Below, one piece after another: positions 23,390-34,110 of a stretch of DNA of 64,000 nucleotides. The notes beneath the pieces are model-generated. The model was not told the origin of the DNA and ran no database searches. It worked only from the letters and a program-made list of their open reading frames with translations. This DNA is from Clusia tigrina. Taxonomy: Eukaryota; Arthropoda; Insecta; Diptera; Clusiidae. The position numbers and the translations under genes are program-made. Location: contig OV050031.1 of NCBI GenBank assembly GCA_920105625.2, positions 214,575,194 to 214,639,193 on the forward strand, read 5' to 3'. Position 1 is the first letter of the stretch. Every line of letters begins with the position of its first letter.

Positions 23390-24290
23390 ATACTGATGTA
23401 TGGTCTAGTGTCATCGATCTCTATACGAGTTAAAAATGTTCATTATTCCCATTGGCATTGCGCAATATGATTTAAGATGCTGTGAGATACGAGTCTCTTC
23501 GATCTGTATACGAGTTAAACATCTTCAATCTCCCCATTGGCATTATGCAATGTGATGTAAAAGACTGTAAGATACGAGTCTAGTATCTTCGATCTCTATT
23601 CGAGTTAAAAATCTTCAATCTCCCTATTGGCATTGTGCAATATGATTTAAGAGACGGTCAGATACGAATCTAGTTTCTTCGATTTCTCTCTCTGAATTGG
23701 ACATCTTCAATTTTCCCATTGGTATTGTGCAATGTGCTTGAAGAGACTGTCAGATACGAGTCTAGCCTCATTGAGTCTAGTCTGATGGATCTGTATACGA
23801 GTTAAACATCTTCAATATCCCTATTGGCATTGTGCAATATTATTTGAAAGCCTGTCAGATACGACTGTAGTCTCTTCGATCTTTATCCGAGTTAAACATC
23901 TTCAATCTCCCCATTGGTATTGTGCAATCGATCTCTATCCGAGCTAAAATCCTCGATCTCGTCATTGGCATTGTGCAATATGATTTGAAAGACTGTCAGA
24001 GACGAGTCTAGTATCTTGGATCTCTCTCACCGAGTTGAACATCTTCAATCTCCCCAATCGGCATTGTGCAATGTGATGTAAAAGACTGTCAGATACGAGT
24101 CTAGTCTCTTCGATCTCTATCCGAGCTAAAATCCTCGATCTCGTCATTGGCATTGTGCAATATGATTTGAAAGACTGTCAGATACGAGTCTAGTATCTTG
24201 GATCTCTCTCACCGAGTTGAACATCTTCTATCTCCCCAATCGGCATTGTGCAATGTGATGTAAAAGACTGTCAGATACGAGTACTATGAA
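23390..24290. repeat. About 90-bp tandem repeat with 182-bp higher-order dimer
   Basis: The unit reads GATACGAGTCTAGT, CTTCGATCTCTAT, CGAGTTAAACATCTTCAATC, TCCCCATTGGCATTGTGCAA, TATGATTTAAAAGACTGTCA. About ten copies are present, with GCATTGTGCAAT-type words every 87-92 bp or so. The last two dimers (from 23930 and 24112) are nearly identical to each other over 182 bp while their half-units differ, which is higher-order structure. Confidence 0.93.
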
Positions 24291-25730
24291 CAATTCCAGT
24301 TGTGGTAAGGGAATTGATTCAAAAAGTTTTAAATTTGTATGTTTCATAGATTATGTTCTTGTAATATGTATGTTTGTTATTGGTATGTTTCCAGAGACGT
24401 TTTGAGATGATAATCAAATTTCTTATCATAACTCACATATCAATTCTATTAGGGGAAATAAGTCCTCCATCAGTACTACCAACTCAGGTTTTCGAACTTG
24501 AAAGTTAACAATTTCTAGTATATGCGCTGGATAGTATTCAGCCCTCCGATCCGATATTAAGTACAAGACTTGGAGGCCGACGACAATTTTTATTTCCACA
24601 AACTATACTCGTACAGATACTATATAAGAGATAAATATAAACTATACACAGACATTGAAACCCTGAACAATTTTATTTTGAGTCATCGGAATTGTGTTGG
24701 GTTTGACTCACAGCCTTCCTCTTGAATGCTCACTTAAGCACAATCAAAGGCCCGTTGTGAATATGATTGCCTTCGATTTCCTTGTTTTCCGATAGATACA
24801 TATATCACCCTAACAGAAAGTGTTTCTTTTATAAGTAACATCAGCATGGTTCACAAATTCTTTTTTATATATCTTTTTCCCTTTGAGTCACTTGCAGACT
24901 CAATTGCCCCAACACTTGCAGACTCATTTATGGTGTATCCTGATCATAATAATAAATTTATTATTTGGGTGCTTATTCAGTTTCAGATTTGTTTTCGTCT
25001 TCACAACTTCTTTTACATAGTTTTCATATTGTTCATCACTATCAGTATATCAACCTTGGATTTCATTACGATTCACCTCTTTTTCATTCTGTGAGTTGGT
25101 TTCTTTCTCCAGTTCTTTATTCCAGTGATCCTTAAGACATGTTCGAATTCATCTATTTCTGTTTCATCGTTCCCGACGTTTGTAAAACTATTGTTGAAAA
25201 CATTTATTATCGCTTATTCTCGGACAATGCAATGCTAGGTATGCAAGACATGTACGATGTTTTGAGGGTATTCCTGATTCTTTTGATTACATCAAATCAT
25301 GTGTGTCTTCAATGGCATGCGTAAAGTCTCCCATACCCTCCAGGGACGAATGGAAGGACCACTGAATTTTTTATATCTATCTTATTTTTTAATAATTTTT
25401 TTATATGTTTTCTTTTAAGGCTTTTGTTATTTTTGTTTTTTATTGCTTTTTTCATTATTTTTTGCGGTCAACTCTTGAGATTTTATGTTTCTATTATTGT
25501 TATTTTTATTTCAATACTATTTTTCCTATTTTTCCTATTTGTTTATATTTTTTTATTGTTTTGTTTTATGAAAGTCTTTCAGTACTCGAATTTGATGACA
25601 AGTGCACACTATTATAATATTGAAACATAAATGATTGCATACTTTTAGGATACCTCTATTAAGTTCAGAGTTCAAAGTTCATTATAAGTCAAGAAACAAT
25701 CTATTCGAAAAAAAGCTTACTCAAGAACCA
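24291..25730. other. Gene-free stretch
   Basis: No gene is recognisable. 25375-25580 is T-rich. The stretch 25625-25730 leads into the promoter-like cluster described next. Confidence 0.35.
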
Positions 25731-25732
25731 TC

Positions 25733-25835
25733 TTCTGGAACTTCTACCGAAGTGTAGGGAATGTTCTAAAATCTTCTACTTCAACCATAAGAAAGGTATA
25801 TAAGCCACCACACTGTCTGGTACTGTCTCAGTCCA
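25733..25835 (+). promoter_or_regulatory. TATA plus initiator core promoter with heat-shock-element-like dyads
   Basis: TATATAAG lies at 25797-25804 and TCAGTC at 25828-25833. The insect initiator consensus is TCAGTY, and its A at 25830 is 33 bp after the first T of the TATA box, the normal spacing. Upstream are TTCTGGAA (25733-25740, TTCnnGAA) and GAATGTTC (25759-25766, GAAnnTTC), dyads of the kind bound by heat shock factor, plus a further off-phase TTC and GAA between them. No coding region follows; A+T-rich DNA begins at about 25860. It could be a relic LTR or gene promoter. Confidence 0.45.
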
Positions 25836-25859
25836 TTGCACTCTTAACTACTGTCTCAT

Positions 25860-28800
25860 TATTATTACCTCTCTTTTTTCGTTAAATTCCTCTATTATTT
25901 ATTATTACGTTTTTATTTTTTTATTTATTATATTTTTTTCTGGTTATGATTGTTTTTAAGTATTTACTTATTATTATAATTAATAATTATAATTATAAAT
26001 TTTTCACATTATATTTTTTAATCGTTTTTTTATTAATATTTTCCATAATTCATCTTTCTCTCAATATTTTTTATTTATTTAATACATATTTATTTATTTG
26101 ATACATTTTTATTTATTGAACATATTTTTATTAATTTAATTTTTATCTTTTGTATTATTTAGTATGATTTTTTGGTTAATTATTTTAGTTAAATATTAAT
26201 TATGTTATTTCTGTGGTATTTTTTTTTTTTTTATTGCCTACGGTAAATTTCGTGTTTGTTAATTTTTATATATTATTTTTAATGATATTTTTAATTTTCT
26301 GATTTTATTATGTTCTTTCTTATTTTCAATTTATTTTCAATAATATGCATTCTTTTGTTTTATGTTTTGTTATTTTCATAATTTTCATTTAGTTTTATTT
26401 GATTTATTTTTCTTATTTTTTATAATCATATTTGCAAATTTATGTTCATATTTGTAAATTTATGTTCATGTTCGCAAATTTATGTTCATATTTAATATCA
26501 ATAATATCAAATATAAGTTCATATTTGTAAATTTATATTCTTCTATGCAAATTTACGTTCATATTTGTAAATTTATGTTCATTTTTATAAGTATATTGCC
26601 ATATTTGCAAATTTGTGTTCATGTTTGAAAATTTATGTTCCTACTTGCAAATTTAAGTTTATAATATCAAATATATGTTCATATTTGTAAATTTATATTC
26701 ATATATGCAACTTTATGTTCATATTTGTAAATTTATATTCATATATGCAAATTTATGTTCATGCTTGCAAATGTATGTTCATATTTTCCAATTTATATTT
26801 ATATTTGTACATTTATGTTGATATAAATATGTGGTCATATTTGCAAATTGTTGTGCATATTTGAAATTTTATGTTCCTGCTTGTTTAAAAATTTAAGTTC
26901 ATATTTGCTAATTTATATTCATATTTATAAATATATGATCATATTTGCAAATTTATGTTTATATTTGCAAATTTTTTTTTTTATTTATATGGTATATCTA
27001 TATATATTTATTTATTTTTAAATATTGTATTAATTATTTGATAAAAAATTTTAATTTATATCATTGTAAATTTTTGTTAATTTATATTCTATTTTATTGT
27101 ATTTGCTGTGGTTTTTTTTCTTTGAGTGTATATTCTGGCACTTAAAATCGCGCTGAATTTGTTCGTTAATTTGAATTCATTTAAAGTGCTTCAGTTTGTG
27201 GGTCACACACTCAAGCCGGTCATGTCAATGAGCTTCATGGGCTTCTGAGTTTTCTCAAAGCGGTCGCTGGCGATGAGCGCCTCTTCGCGGCTGAAGCAGC
27301 CGTTTGTAATTTTGGCACATATGCGCAATTACTGTGCAGTGAATTTGGCTCTTTAATTTATATTTTTTTCACTTAATTTGCAATACTGTTAAAACGAAAT
27401 TGCTCGGAACAATGCGAACCTAGTAGCCCCAAAAAACTGACTACGCGCAGTGATTCCATTAAAGTTCCTTATAATTATGGGCTATTGGGGGGTATCATTT
27501 CAGACAGGCATATGTGAAAGGCAACTATTTTTTTTATATATTGTAGTTAATTTTGTTGTTTTCTTATGGAAAAAAATTTTTCTTTCTATAAATTTTTGAA
27601 AGAACACAAAAAAATATATATTTGTATGATAAAAATTTTTGTTTTATTAACATTCTTTGTTTATTACTTTTTGCATCAGTTTTGTTTCTTTCTTGGCTCC
27701 TATAAATTAATGTTTTAATTGGGAAAAATTAATTTTTTCACTATAAATATACTGCGTTTTTATAAATTTTTTTTTAAATAAATTTTTGTTATTCTTATTT
27801 TTTATTATAGATTTTTTTACTATAAATTTACTGTATTTTTGTTAATAATTTTTTTTTGTAAATTTTTTTTTTCGATTTTCTTCTTTATTTTATAGTTATT
27901 ATCTTTTTTGGTCTAACATTTTTCTTTTAAAGTTCCTAAAATTCTTATAAATTTTTGGAATTTTAAATATTGTAATTTAATTGTATCATTTTTTTGTTCC
28001 TCCGTTTTATTTATTTTCTTTTATTTTTCATATAATATTTTATTGGATAAATTTTGTTTGTTCCCCTTTTTTTATTTTGACAAAACTAATTTTACAAAAT
28101 TTTTTTTTTTGTATTTTAAAAATTCTTAATTTTTGTATTTAATTTTTTTTATTAATATGTTTTAATAAATTTTTTTTTTCGTTATATTAATTTTTGTATT
28201 TATATTTAATTATTAATTTTTTATTTTAATATTTTTTATTATAATTTTTTTCCTTTTGTTATTTTTTTATGTATATAGTGTTTATTATAATTTTTTTTCC
28301 TCTTATTTTTTTTATTTATATGTAATTATTGATTTACTTTTAATATGTTTTATTATAAATTTTTCTTCCATTTGTTAATTTTTGTATTTATATTTAATTA
28401 TTAATTTTTTATTAATATGCTTTATTATAAATTTTTCTTTTTTTTAAATTTTTGTATTTATATTTAATTATTAATTTTTTTATTAATAAGTTTTATTAAA
28501 AAATTTTTTCGTCGATTTAGTATAAAAATTTTTTTAACTATTAAATTTTAGGTTTTTTAAGTTTTTATTTTTATTAATTTTTACTTTTGCTATAAATTTA
28601 TTTTTATTTCTTTTGTTTCATTTTTTATTCATCCATTTAAATTCTAATTTGTTTTGAAAAGAATTTTTTTTTTTAGTCATTTTTATGGTATTTTAAAAAT
28701 AGTAAATTTTTTATCTATAATTAAATATTTATTTTTTTGTTAATATTTATTTAAAAAAATTTGTTGTTCGATTTGCTTTTTATTTATTTAATTTTCTCAC

Positions 28801-29810
28801 AAATTTTTATTTTCCTAAAAGTAATTGTTTTGCTAAAAAAAATTGTTTTTAAAAATTATATTATTCAAAATTTAGTATTTTTTTTATTTACTTTTGTTTA
28901 AAATTTTTATTTCATTTATTTCATTTATCTTTTTGTTCCTTTAAATTTCTTTTATTTTGAAATGAATTTGTGTCTTTAATTCATATTATTTTTTGTTATA
29001 AAAAAAATTTTTTATATATACATTTTTTGTGGATTTCAAATATTTGCTTTCTATTAATTTTAGATAAATATTTTTTATTAGTTTTTATTACACATTTTTA
29101 ATTTTTCTTATAAATATTATTTTTTCCTATAATTCTTTTTATTTTGAAACAATTTATTTACCAGAAATTTTTGGTTCTTCAAAATTGTGTTTCTTAATTT
29201 TTATATAAGTTTTTTTTATTACCTTTTGTTAAAAATAAGTTTAATTATTTTCTTATTCTATTGTTTGTTCCTATAAATTATTTTTTAATTTTGGAAAAAT
29301 TGTTTACTAAAAAAAATTTGTTTTCTATGAATTTCAATCAATTTTTTTTTATTACCTTTTGTTCAAAATTTTTATATTTCTTTTCTTATCAATTTTTTGG
29401 TTGTCCTCTAGAGGTTTTATGTTTGCAAAAGAATTTGTTTTTACCGTAAATATATTGTATTATACATTTGTTTATTAATTTTTATCGATATTTTGTTTTA
29501 ACACCTATTGTTAAAAATTTTTTTATTTCTTTTCTTATCTTCTATTTTATTATTATTTTTATTTATTTTTTTTTTTTGTTCTTCTAAAGTTTTTATATTG
29601 AGTTTGTTTTTAGGTATACATAATTTATTTCTTTTTTTATTTCTTTTTATCTACACAAAATTTTTTATTTAAAAAAAAATTGTTTCCAGCTTTACAAAAT
29701 TTTGTATTTATTATAAATTTTTTGTGTTTTCATGAATTGTGTTTATAATTTTTTTCATAATTTTTTTTTATTCATATTTTTTTTCAACTTTTTCCCCCTC
29801 AATTTTCTCC
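25860..29810. repeat. Long very A+T-rich low-complexity block
   Basis: Nearly 4 kb of T-rich sequence with long T tracts and TTTTATTATAAATTTTT-like words. 28180-28500 repeats TTTGTATTTATATTTAATTA several times. A less extreme island at 27130-27480 contains GGTCACACACTCAAGC and a GC-richer stretch but no gene. The 20-bp array at 26428-26975 is listed separately. Confidence 0.75.
26428..26975. repeat. About 20-bp tandem repeat CATATTTGCAAATTTATGTT
   Basis: Roughly 25 degenerate copies of a 20-bp unit, CATATTTGCAAATTTATGTT and variants with TTTGTAAATTT or ATATGCAAATTT. The unit equals about two helical turns. Many copies contain ATTTGCAAAT or ATGCAAAT, which are identical or close to the POU octamer ATGCAAAT. 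Confidence 0.88.
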
Positions 29811-29814
29811 CAAA

Positions 29815-31255
29815 TTGTTGCTAAACATATTTTTGGCGCTTACCCGCACTTGTTTCTCAACTATTTTGGCTACTAATCGGTTTAATGGCATCCGCCGTGC
29901 CGTTACGCTAGAGCAGCGCTGAAAATAACGGATCTGCTGGCTAGAACGCGCGCCCGCCCACTTCCTTAAAGCCTCGTATGTGTACTCGCATGAGCCGCCC
30001 TCCCAACGTCCGCCTTTTCAGTTTGTCAATTATTATGCGTCCATTGCGCAGAGAGTGCGCGCAGCTTTATCAGCGCATGAAGCAAATCCCCTAGTTGTGC
30101 AAATATTTGCAAGAGGCTCCGGCAGAGGCAGCCAAGAATACGCGCAGTGGTGCCCCCTGCTGCAGTGGAATGTATTTCGATTGTGAAAATTGTGCGGAAT
30201 TTTCTTTACCTTGCCTGTTTTTTAATTTTGTTGTTGTAATTTTTTTACACTTGTTTGTGTGTGTTTTTGAAATAATTCGTTAGAATTCCGCTTTTATAAT
30301 TGTAGACCACAGCTTGGCTTACAACATCTGCAGCACTGAATCCATGCGCCTCATTATACGCGCAATTGTCCGTTCCGCATTGTGTGAGAGTGTGTGTGTG
30401 TTTGTGTGAGTGTCTGATATTTCGTGGCCACAGCTCACGCCTAGCCGAGGTGTGGAATTCATGATGGGCTGTTTTTGTGTTGCGTGCAACAGTAATTCAA
30501 ATGTTGATGATTCTGTGTTTGATTCTGATTCTCCGATTCCACAAATGTCTGAATTTTTCAGTTACACCAATTCGCCGGCCATCGACCACGGACCGAGCCG
30601 ACCATACTCCATCGGCCGGCCGATCCATATTTGCAATTAGCAGTTAAGCAGTTATGAAATGTTCAGACAGCAGTTGGGAGAGAGAGACTACTCTGCTTCT
30701 GCTGATTTAATGGTCATGGTGGTGGCAGTGGAGCGCAGATGAAGCCATTAGCTGTGTAGCTACAAATCTCAATGCCTGCTGGTTCCATAGCAGCAAACAG
30801 AACGCATAAATTTTATGCTGCTGCACAGCATTTGCTGCATGAAACACCGACAGTAACAACAACAACACCAACAGCAGCATTAGCGCTGATATTAAATTTC
30901 AGCATTTAATTCTATTCAATTAACATTTTTTAATTTCACATTTTTTTCTTCCAATCAAAAATCATTCTTTTTCTAGTTTTTTCATGTAACCCCTCCCCAC
31001 AGACCCCCTCCGCACAGACCACCTCCGCATAGAATAGACCCCACTCTGTTTCGTATATGGTCATAGAATATGTGTTTTTTTTTTCCTAAATTCTCGTACG
31101 TTCGAGCATTTCTCCAGTGTCACATTCTTTCTGACCGCTTCCTTCATGCCTCCCCCACTCCCCCGCCTCTACTGTCTCAGTTATTGTATGCAGCGTTTAA
31201 TTATTGCTTGAAAAATGATTTTCACAACTTGTTTCTCTCTGTTGCTAATTGATTT
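29815..31255. other. Gene-free moderate-GC stretch
   Basis: No gene is recognised. 29870-30180 is GC-richer, with CGCGCCCGCCC and a 68-residue open frame (29980-30186). A TGTGTGTG run lies near 30395. 30845-30890 is CAA/CAG-rich. 30990-31045 repeats CACAGACC(C/A)CCTCCG-like words. Confidence 0.4.
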
Positions 31256-31260
31256 CGCAG

Positions 31261-31395
31261 TCTGAGAGGTGCACAGCATGTCTCCACCAGTGTGACCGTT
31301 CGCAGGCACCACACCACCTGCTGGAAATTGTCAAGATGCATGCATCTATCGCCGATGGCTCACATATGACCACAGATCGATGGCTAAACAATTAA
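31261..31395 (+). other. Possible terminal exon, product unknown
   Basis: A CTAAT branch-point-like word (31245-31249) and TGATTTCGCAG precede 31261. From there a frame is open for 44 codons to TAA 31393-31395, with balanced residues including CTACLHQC and LLEIVKMHA. The arrangement fits a fly last exon with phase 0, but I recognise no family and no upstream exon. Chance remains likely. Confidence 0.15.
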
Positions 31396-31960
31396 TTAAT
31401 TAAATTGTGTACACTGAGGCCGGAGCCGGAGCCGCAGCTAAACGACACCTCTTTCCGTGTAAAATGAGACAACGATCAATTTTCTCCGTTGTTTCATCAA
31501 ATAAAAAACACATCTCCAAAAGCGTGAAAATCGGACATAATAATGACTCTGATAATGACTCTAATAATCTGTGGGATGGTAGCCATCGATTGATTCTCCG
31601 CTTCGGTACGAGCATGGAATATGTTTCCTAATGTGTTAGCGTTGCTGCATCTGGTCAAGCATAAAATTCGGCGAAGGTACTCACTCCTTGCCCAATTGAA
31701 AGACTTACACAAATTTTTCCAAGATAGAGAGCAATATAATGGAGCTGCACTTTTGCAACCTAGTTAGCAGATGGCTCAGTGGGACAGATGTTAATTTGTG
31801 GCCCACAAAGTCAAGGTTTGTGAAGGAGAGGAAACTACTGTACTCGTGTCTTTTTAAAGATGCTTTTGCAAGCAACATCTCAAAGGACTTATATATGTCT
31901 TTTGGCCGAACGTTCCTACCCTTGACAGCCACTTAAACCTTCACAAGCAAGGCAATTAGA
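31396..31960. other. Gene-free stretch
   Basis: A GGAGCCGGAGCCGCAGC run near 31420 and short open frames on both strands are present. No gene is recognised. Confidence 0.35.
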
Positions 31961-31962
31961 TG

Positions 31963-32452
31963 GAGATAAACCGGAGATATGAAAACTCCATGAAGATAAT
32001 ATTTTCCTGATTTCAAGAGGAGATAAACCGAAGATATGAAAACTCCATGAAGATAATATTTTCCTGATTTCAAGAGGAGATAAACTAAAGATATGAAAAA
32101 TCCATGAAGATAATATTTTCCTGATTTCAAGAGGAGATAAACTGAAGATATGAAAAATCCATGAAGATATTAAAAATATTTTCCTGATTTCAAGTGGAGA
32201 TAAACTGAAGATATCAAAGGACCATGAAGATAATAATATTTTCCTGATTTCAAGTGGAGATAAACTGAAGATAATATTTTCCTGATTTCAAGTGGAGATA
32301 AACTGAAGATATGAAAGGACCATGAAGATAATATTTTCCTGATTTCAAGTGGAGATAAACTGAAGATATGAAAGGACCATGAAGATAATATTTTCCTGAT
32401 TTCAAGTGGAGATAAACTGAAGATATGAAAAATCCATGAAGATAGTAACAAA
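31963..32452. repeat. 57-bp tandem repeat, about nine copies
   Basis: GAGATAAAC starts at 31963, 32020, 32077 and 32134, an exact 57-bp period. Later copies vary in length through small indels, including a TTAAAA insertion near 32170 and a truncated unit near 32255. The unit is GAGATAAACTGAAGATATGA, AA(A/G)(A/G)(A/T)CCATGAAGATAATA, TTTTCCTGATTTCAAG(A/T)G. It is a multiple of three and gives stop-free minus-strand frames that are not evidence of coding. Confidence 0.94.
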
Positions 32453-32459
32453 GATATGC

Positions 32460-33125
32460 TATTTACTATAAGTTGTGAAGAGTTAAGTACCTTAAATTTA
32501 TTGGAGTTGCGTTGTCACTTGTATTAAGTACCAATCAGCTTGGGGTTTCTGGTGCCTAAATCAATTAAGATGAAATCAGTTAAGATTAAAGGAATCAAAT
32601 AACTTCTCCGTAATCACTATCTTCTTATGGTCTGACTATATACATAGTCCGCATTTTCTGTGGTGAGTCCTGCAACCAACCGTCTCTGACAAATTTTATA
32701 TGAAATCTCCCTTGGTGTCGTGAAAACAACTTTAGATGGTTTACTACTGTCAAGGAAAACAATCATTTAAGTTTAAAGGAAGAAGGGATTCTCCAGGTAA
32801 TACTCGAGATGCTGATTTCTGGAACAGTCAGCGATAGTATAATATGTGATCATGATCATTTTGAACGTGTGTTTGTTAATTATACTAAGAAATAGAAATA
32901 CTGTGGACTGTTCTGACACACTGTAGAATAACTTAACCATTTCTAGATAAGTTAATTCTACAGTCTGTTCAATAAGAGAGAAACGACGATAACTTGGAAA
33001 GTATGAAAGAATTTGTACAATGAAGTAAATATTGAAAGCCACGACGCAATTATTTAGTAAGCTACGAAATTATTTAGTAAGCTACGAAATGGCCCACACA
33101 TTTGCTAAAGGGTTGGCATCTGGAG
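32460..33125. other. Gene-free stretch
   Basis: No gene is recognised. AGTAAGCTACGAAATTATTT-like words around 33055-33090 form a two-copy 22-bp duplication next to the following array. Confidence 0.4.
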
Positions 33126-33129
33126 ATTG

Positions 33130-33480
33130 TGGGGGCCAATCCATGGAGAGGGCCAATCCTTTGTGAGGGCGAATCCATTCTGAGGGCCAATCCTTTTTGA
33201 AGGCCAATCCATTTTGAGGGCCAATCCATTGTGAGGGTCAATCCACAATCCATTGTGAGCGTCAATCCATTGTGAGGGTCAATCCATTGTTGAGGTCAAT
33301 CCATTGTGAAAGTCAATTCATTTTGAGGGCCAATTCATTCTGAGGGTCAATCCATTCTGAGGGCCAATCCATTGTGAGGGTCAATCTATTCTGAGGTTCA
33401 ATCCATTCTGAAGGCCAATCTCTTCTGAGGGCCATTCCATTCTGAGGGTCAATCCATTGTGAGGACCAATCCATTGTAAT
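33130..33480. repeat. 17-bp tandem repeat GGGCCAATCCATTGTGA
   Basis: About 20 copies of a 17-bp unit GGG(C/T)CAATCCATT(G/C)TGA cover 350 bp, with occasional indels such as the CACAATCC insertion at about 33242. The copies are degenerate, and no higher-order pattern is obvious by eye. Confidence 0.93.
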
Positions 33481-33835
33481 GACGCCATTTCGTCTCTTCC
33501 ACTCGTGGTAGAGACGTCTCCGAAGCGTTTGGCAATTGTCTGTTTAAGGAACTCAATTTTAATTATTGGGTCCAAACATCTTCTTGGCTGATTTCAGAAG
33601 ACCACGGTTGCATAATTTCACCATGAATTCTGCATTCAAATTTAGCATGAAGTGGAGTAAAGTCCCAAAAACGCGTTTATGTTGATTTTGCATTCTCCGT
33701 AATCGTAATTGGCTCTGGTGAGAAGTCGTTAGTACTGTACATACACCGTGATGTTATCTTTCTTGTACCAATAGACAACCTTCTTGTACAGTCGAAAACC
33801 TTCTGGGGGAACAAAGTGTGACCCCTTGGAACAAC
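33481..33835. other. Gene-free stretch
   Basis: On the minus strand 33575-33480 reads IKIEFLKQTIAKRFGDVST, which has an ordinary protein-like composition; I cannot assign it. Nothing else is seen. Confidence 0.3.
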
Positions 33836-33837
33836 AT

Positions 33838-34110
33838 GAAGTTAGGTTAGCTTCGTTTTTCATGGCAGCCAGTCTACAGACGAACTCACTCAGACCACCA
33901 TGGGTCCATTGCGATACCACCGGGCAACACTGCACCTCTACCTCACTCGTGAAACCATTTCGATGCCCTAATAAAGCGCAGGATTTGTTTGACCTTCATG
34001 AAAACATGAAGTTGGTACGGAGTTAGTGCAATGGGCATCAATGTCTGAGAGCTTGGAGGCCTCCTTCTTCTGCGGCTCTCCGGTCGTATCCACTTCTACT
34101 AGGAAGTTGG
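33838..34110 (-). mobile_element. Fullest copy of the dispersed TTAGG-ended repeat
   Basis: The segment begins GTTAGGTTAG and then shares, in order, GGCAGCCAGTC, ACTCACTCAGA, CCATTGCGATACCACC and AAACCATTTCGA with 4552-4690, and CAATGGGCATCAATG through CACTTCTACTA with 1885-1968. It links the two shorter copies into one family about 270 bp long. The orientation and the assignment as a retroelement 3' region are inferred from the TAACC-tailed insertion at 58987-59576. Confidence 0.6.

Noticed and set aside
23390..24290. CRISPR-like array
   Set aside because: The whole 90-bp unit repeats, with no conserved-repeat/variable-spacer division and no cas genes; the genome is eukaryotic.
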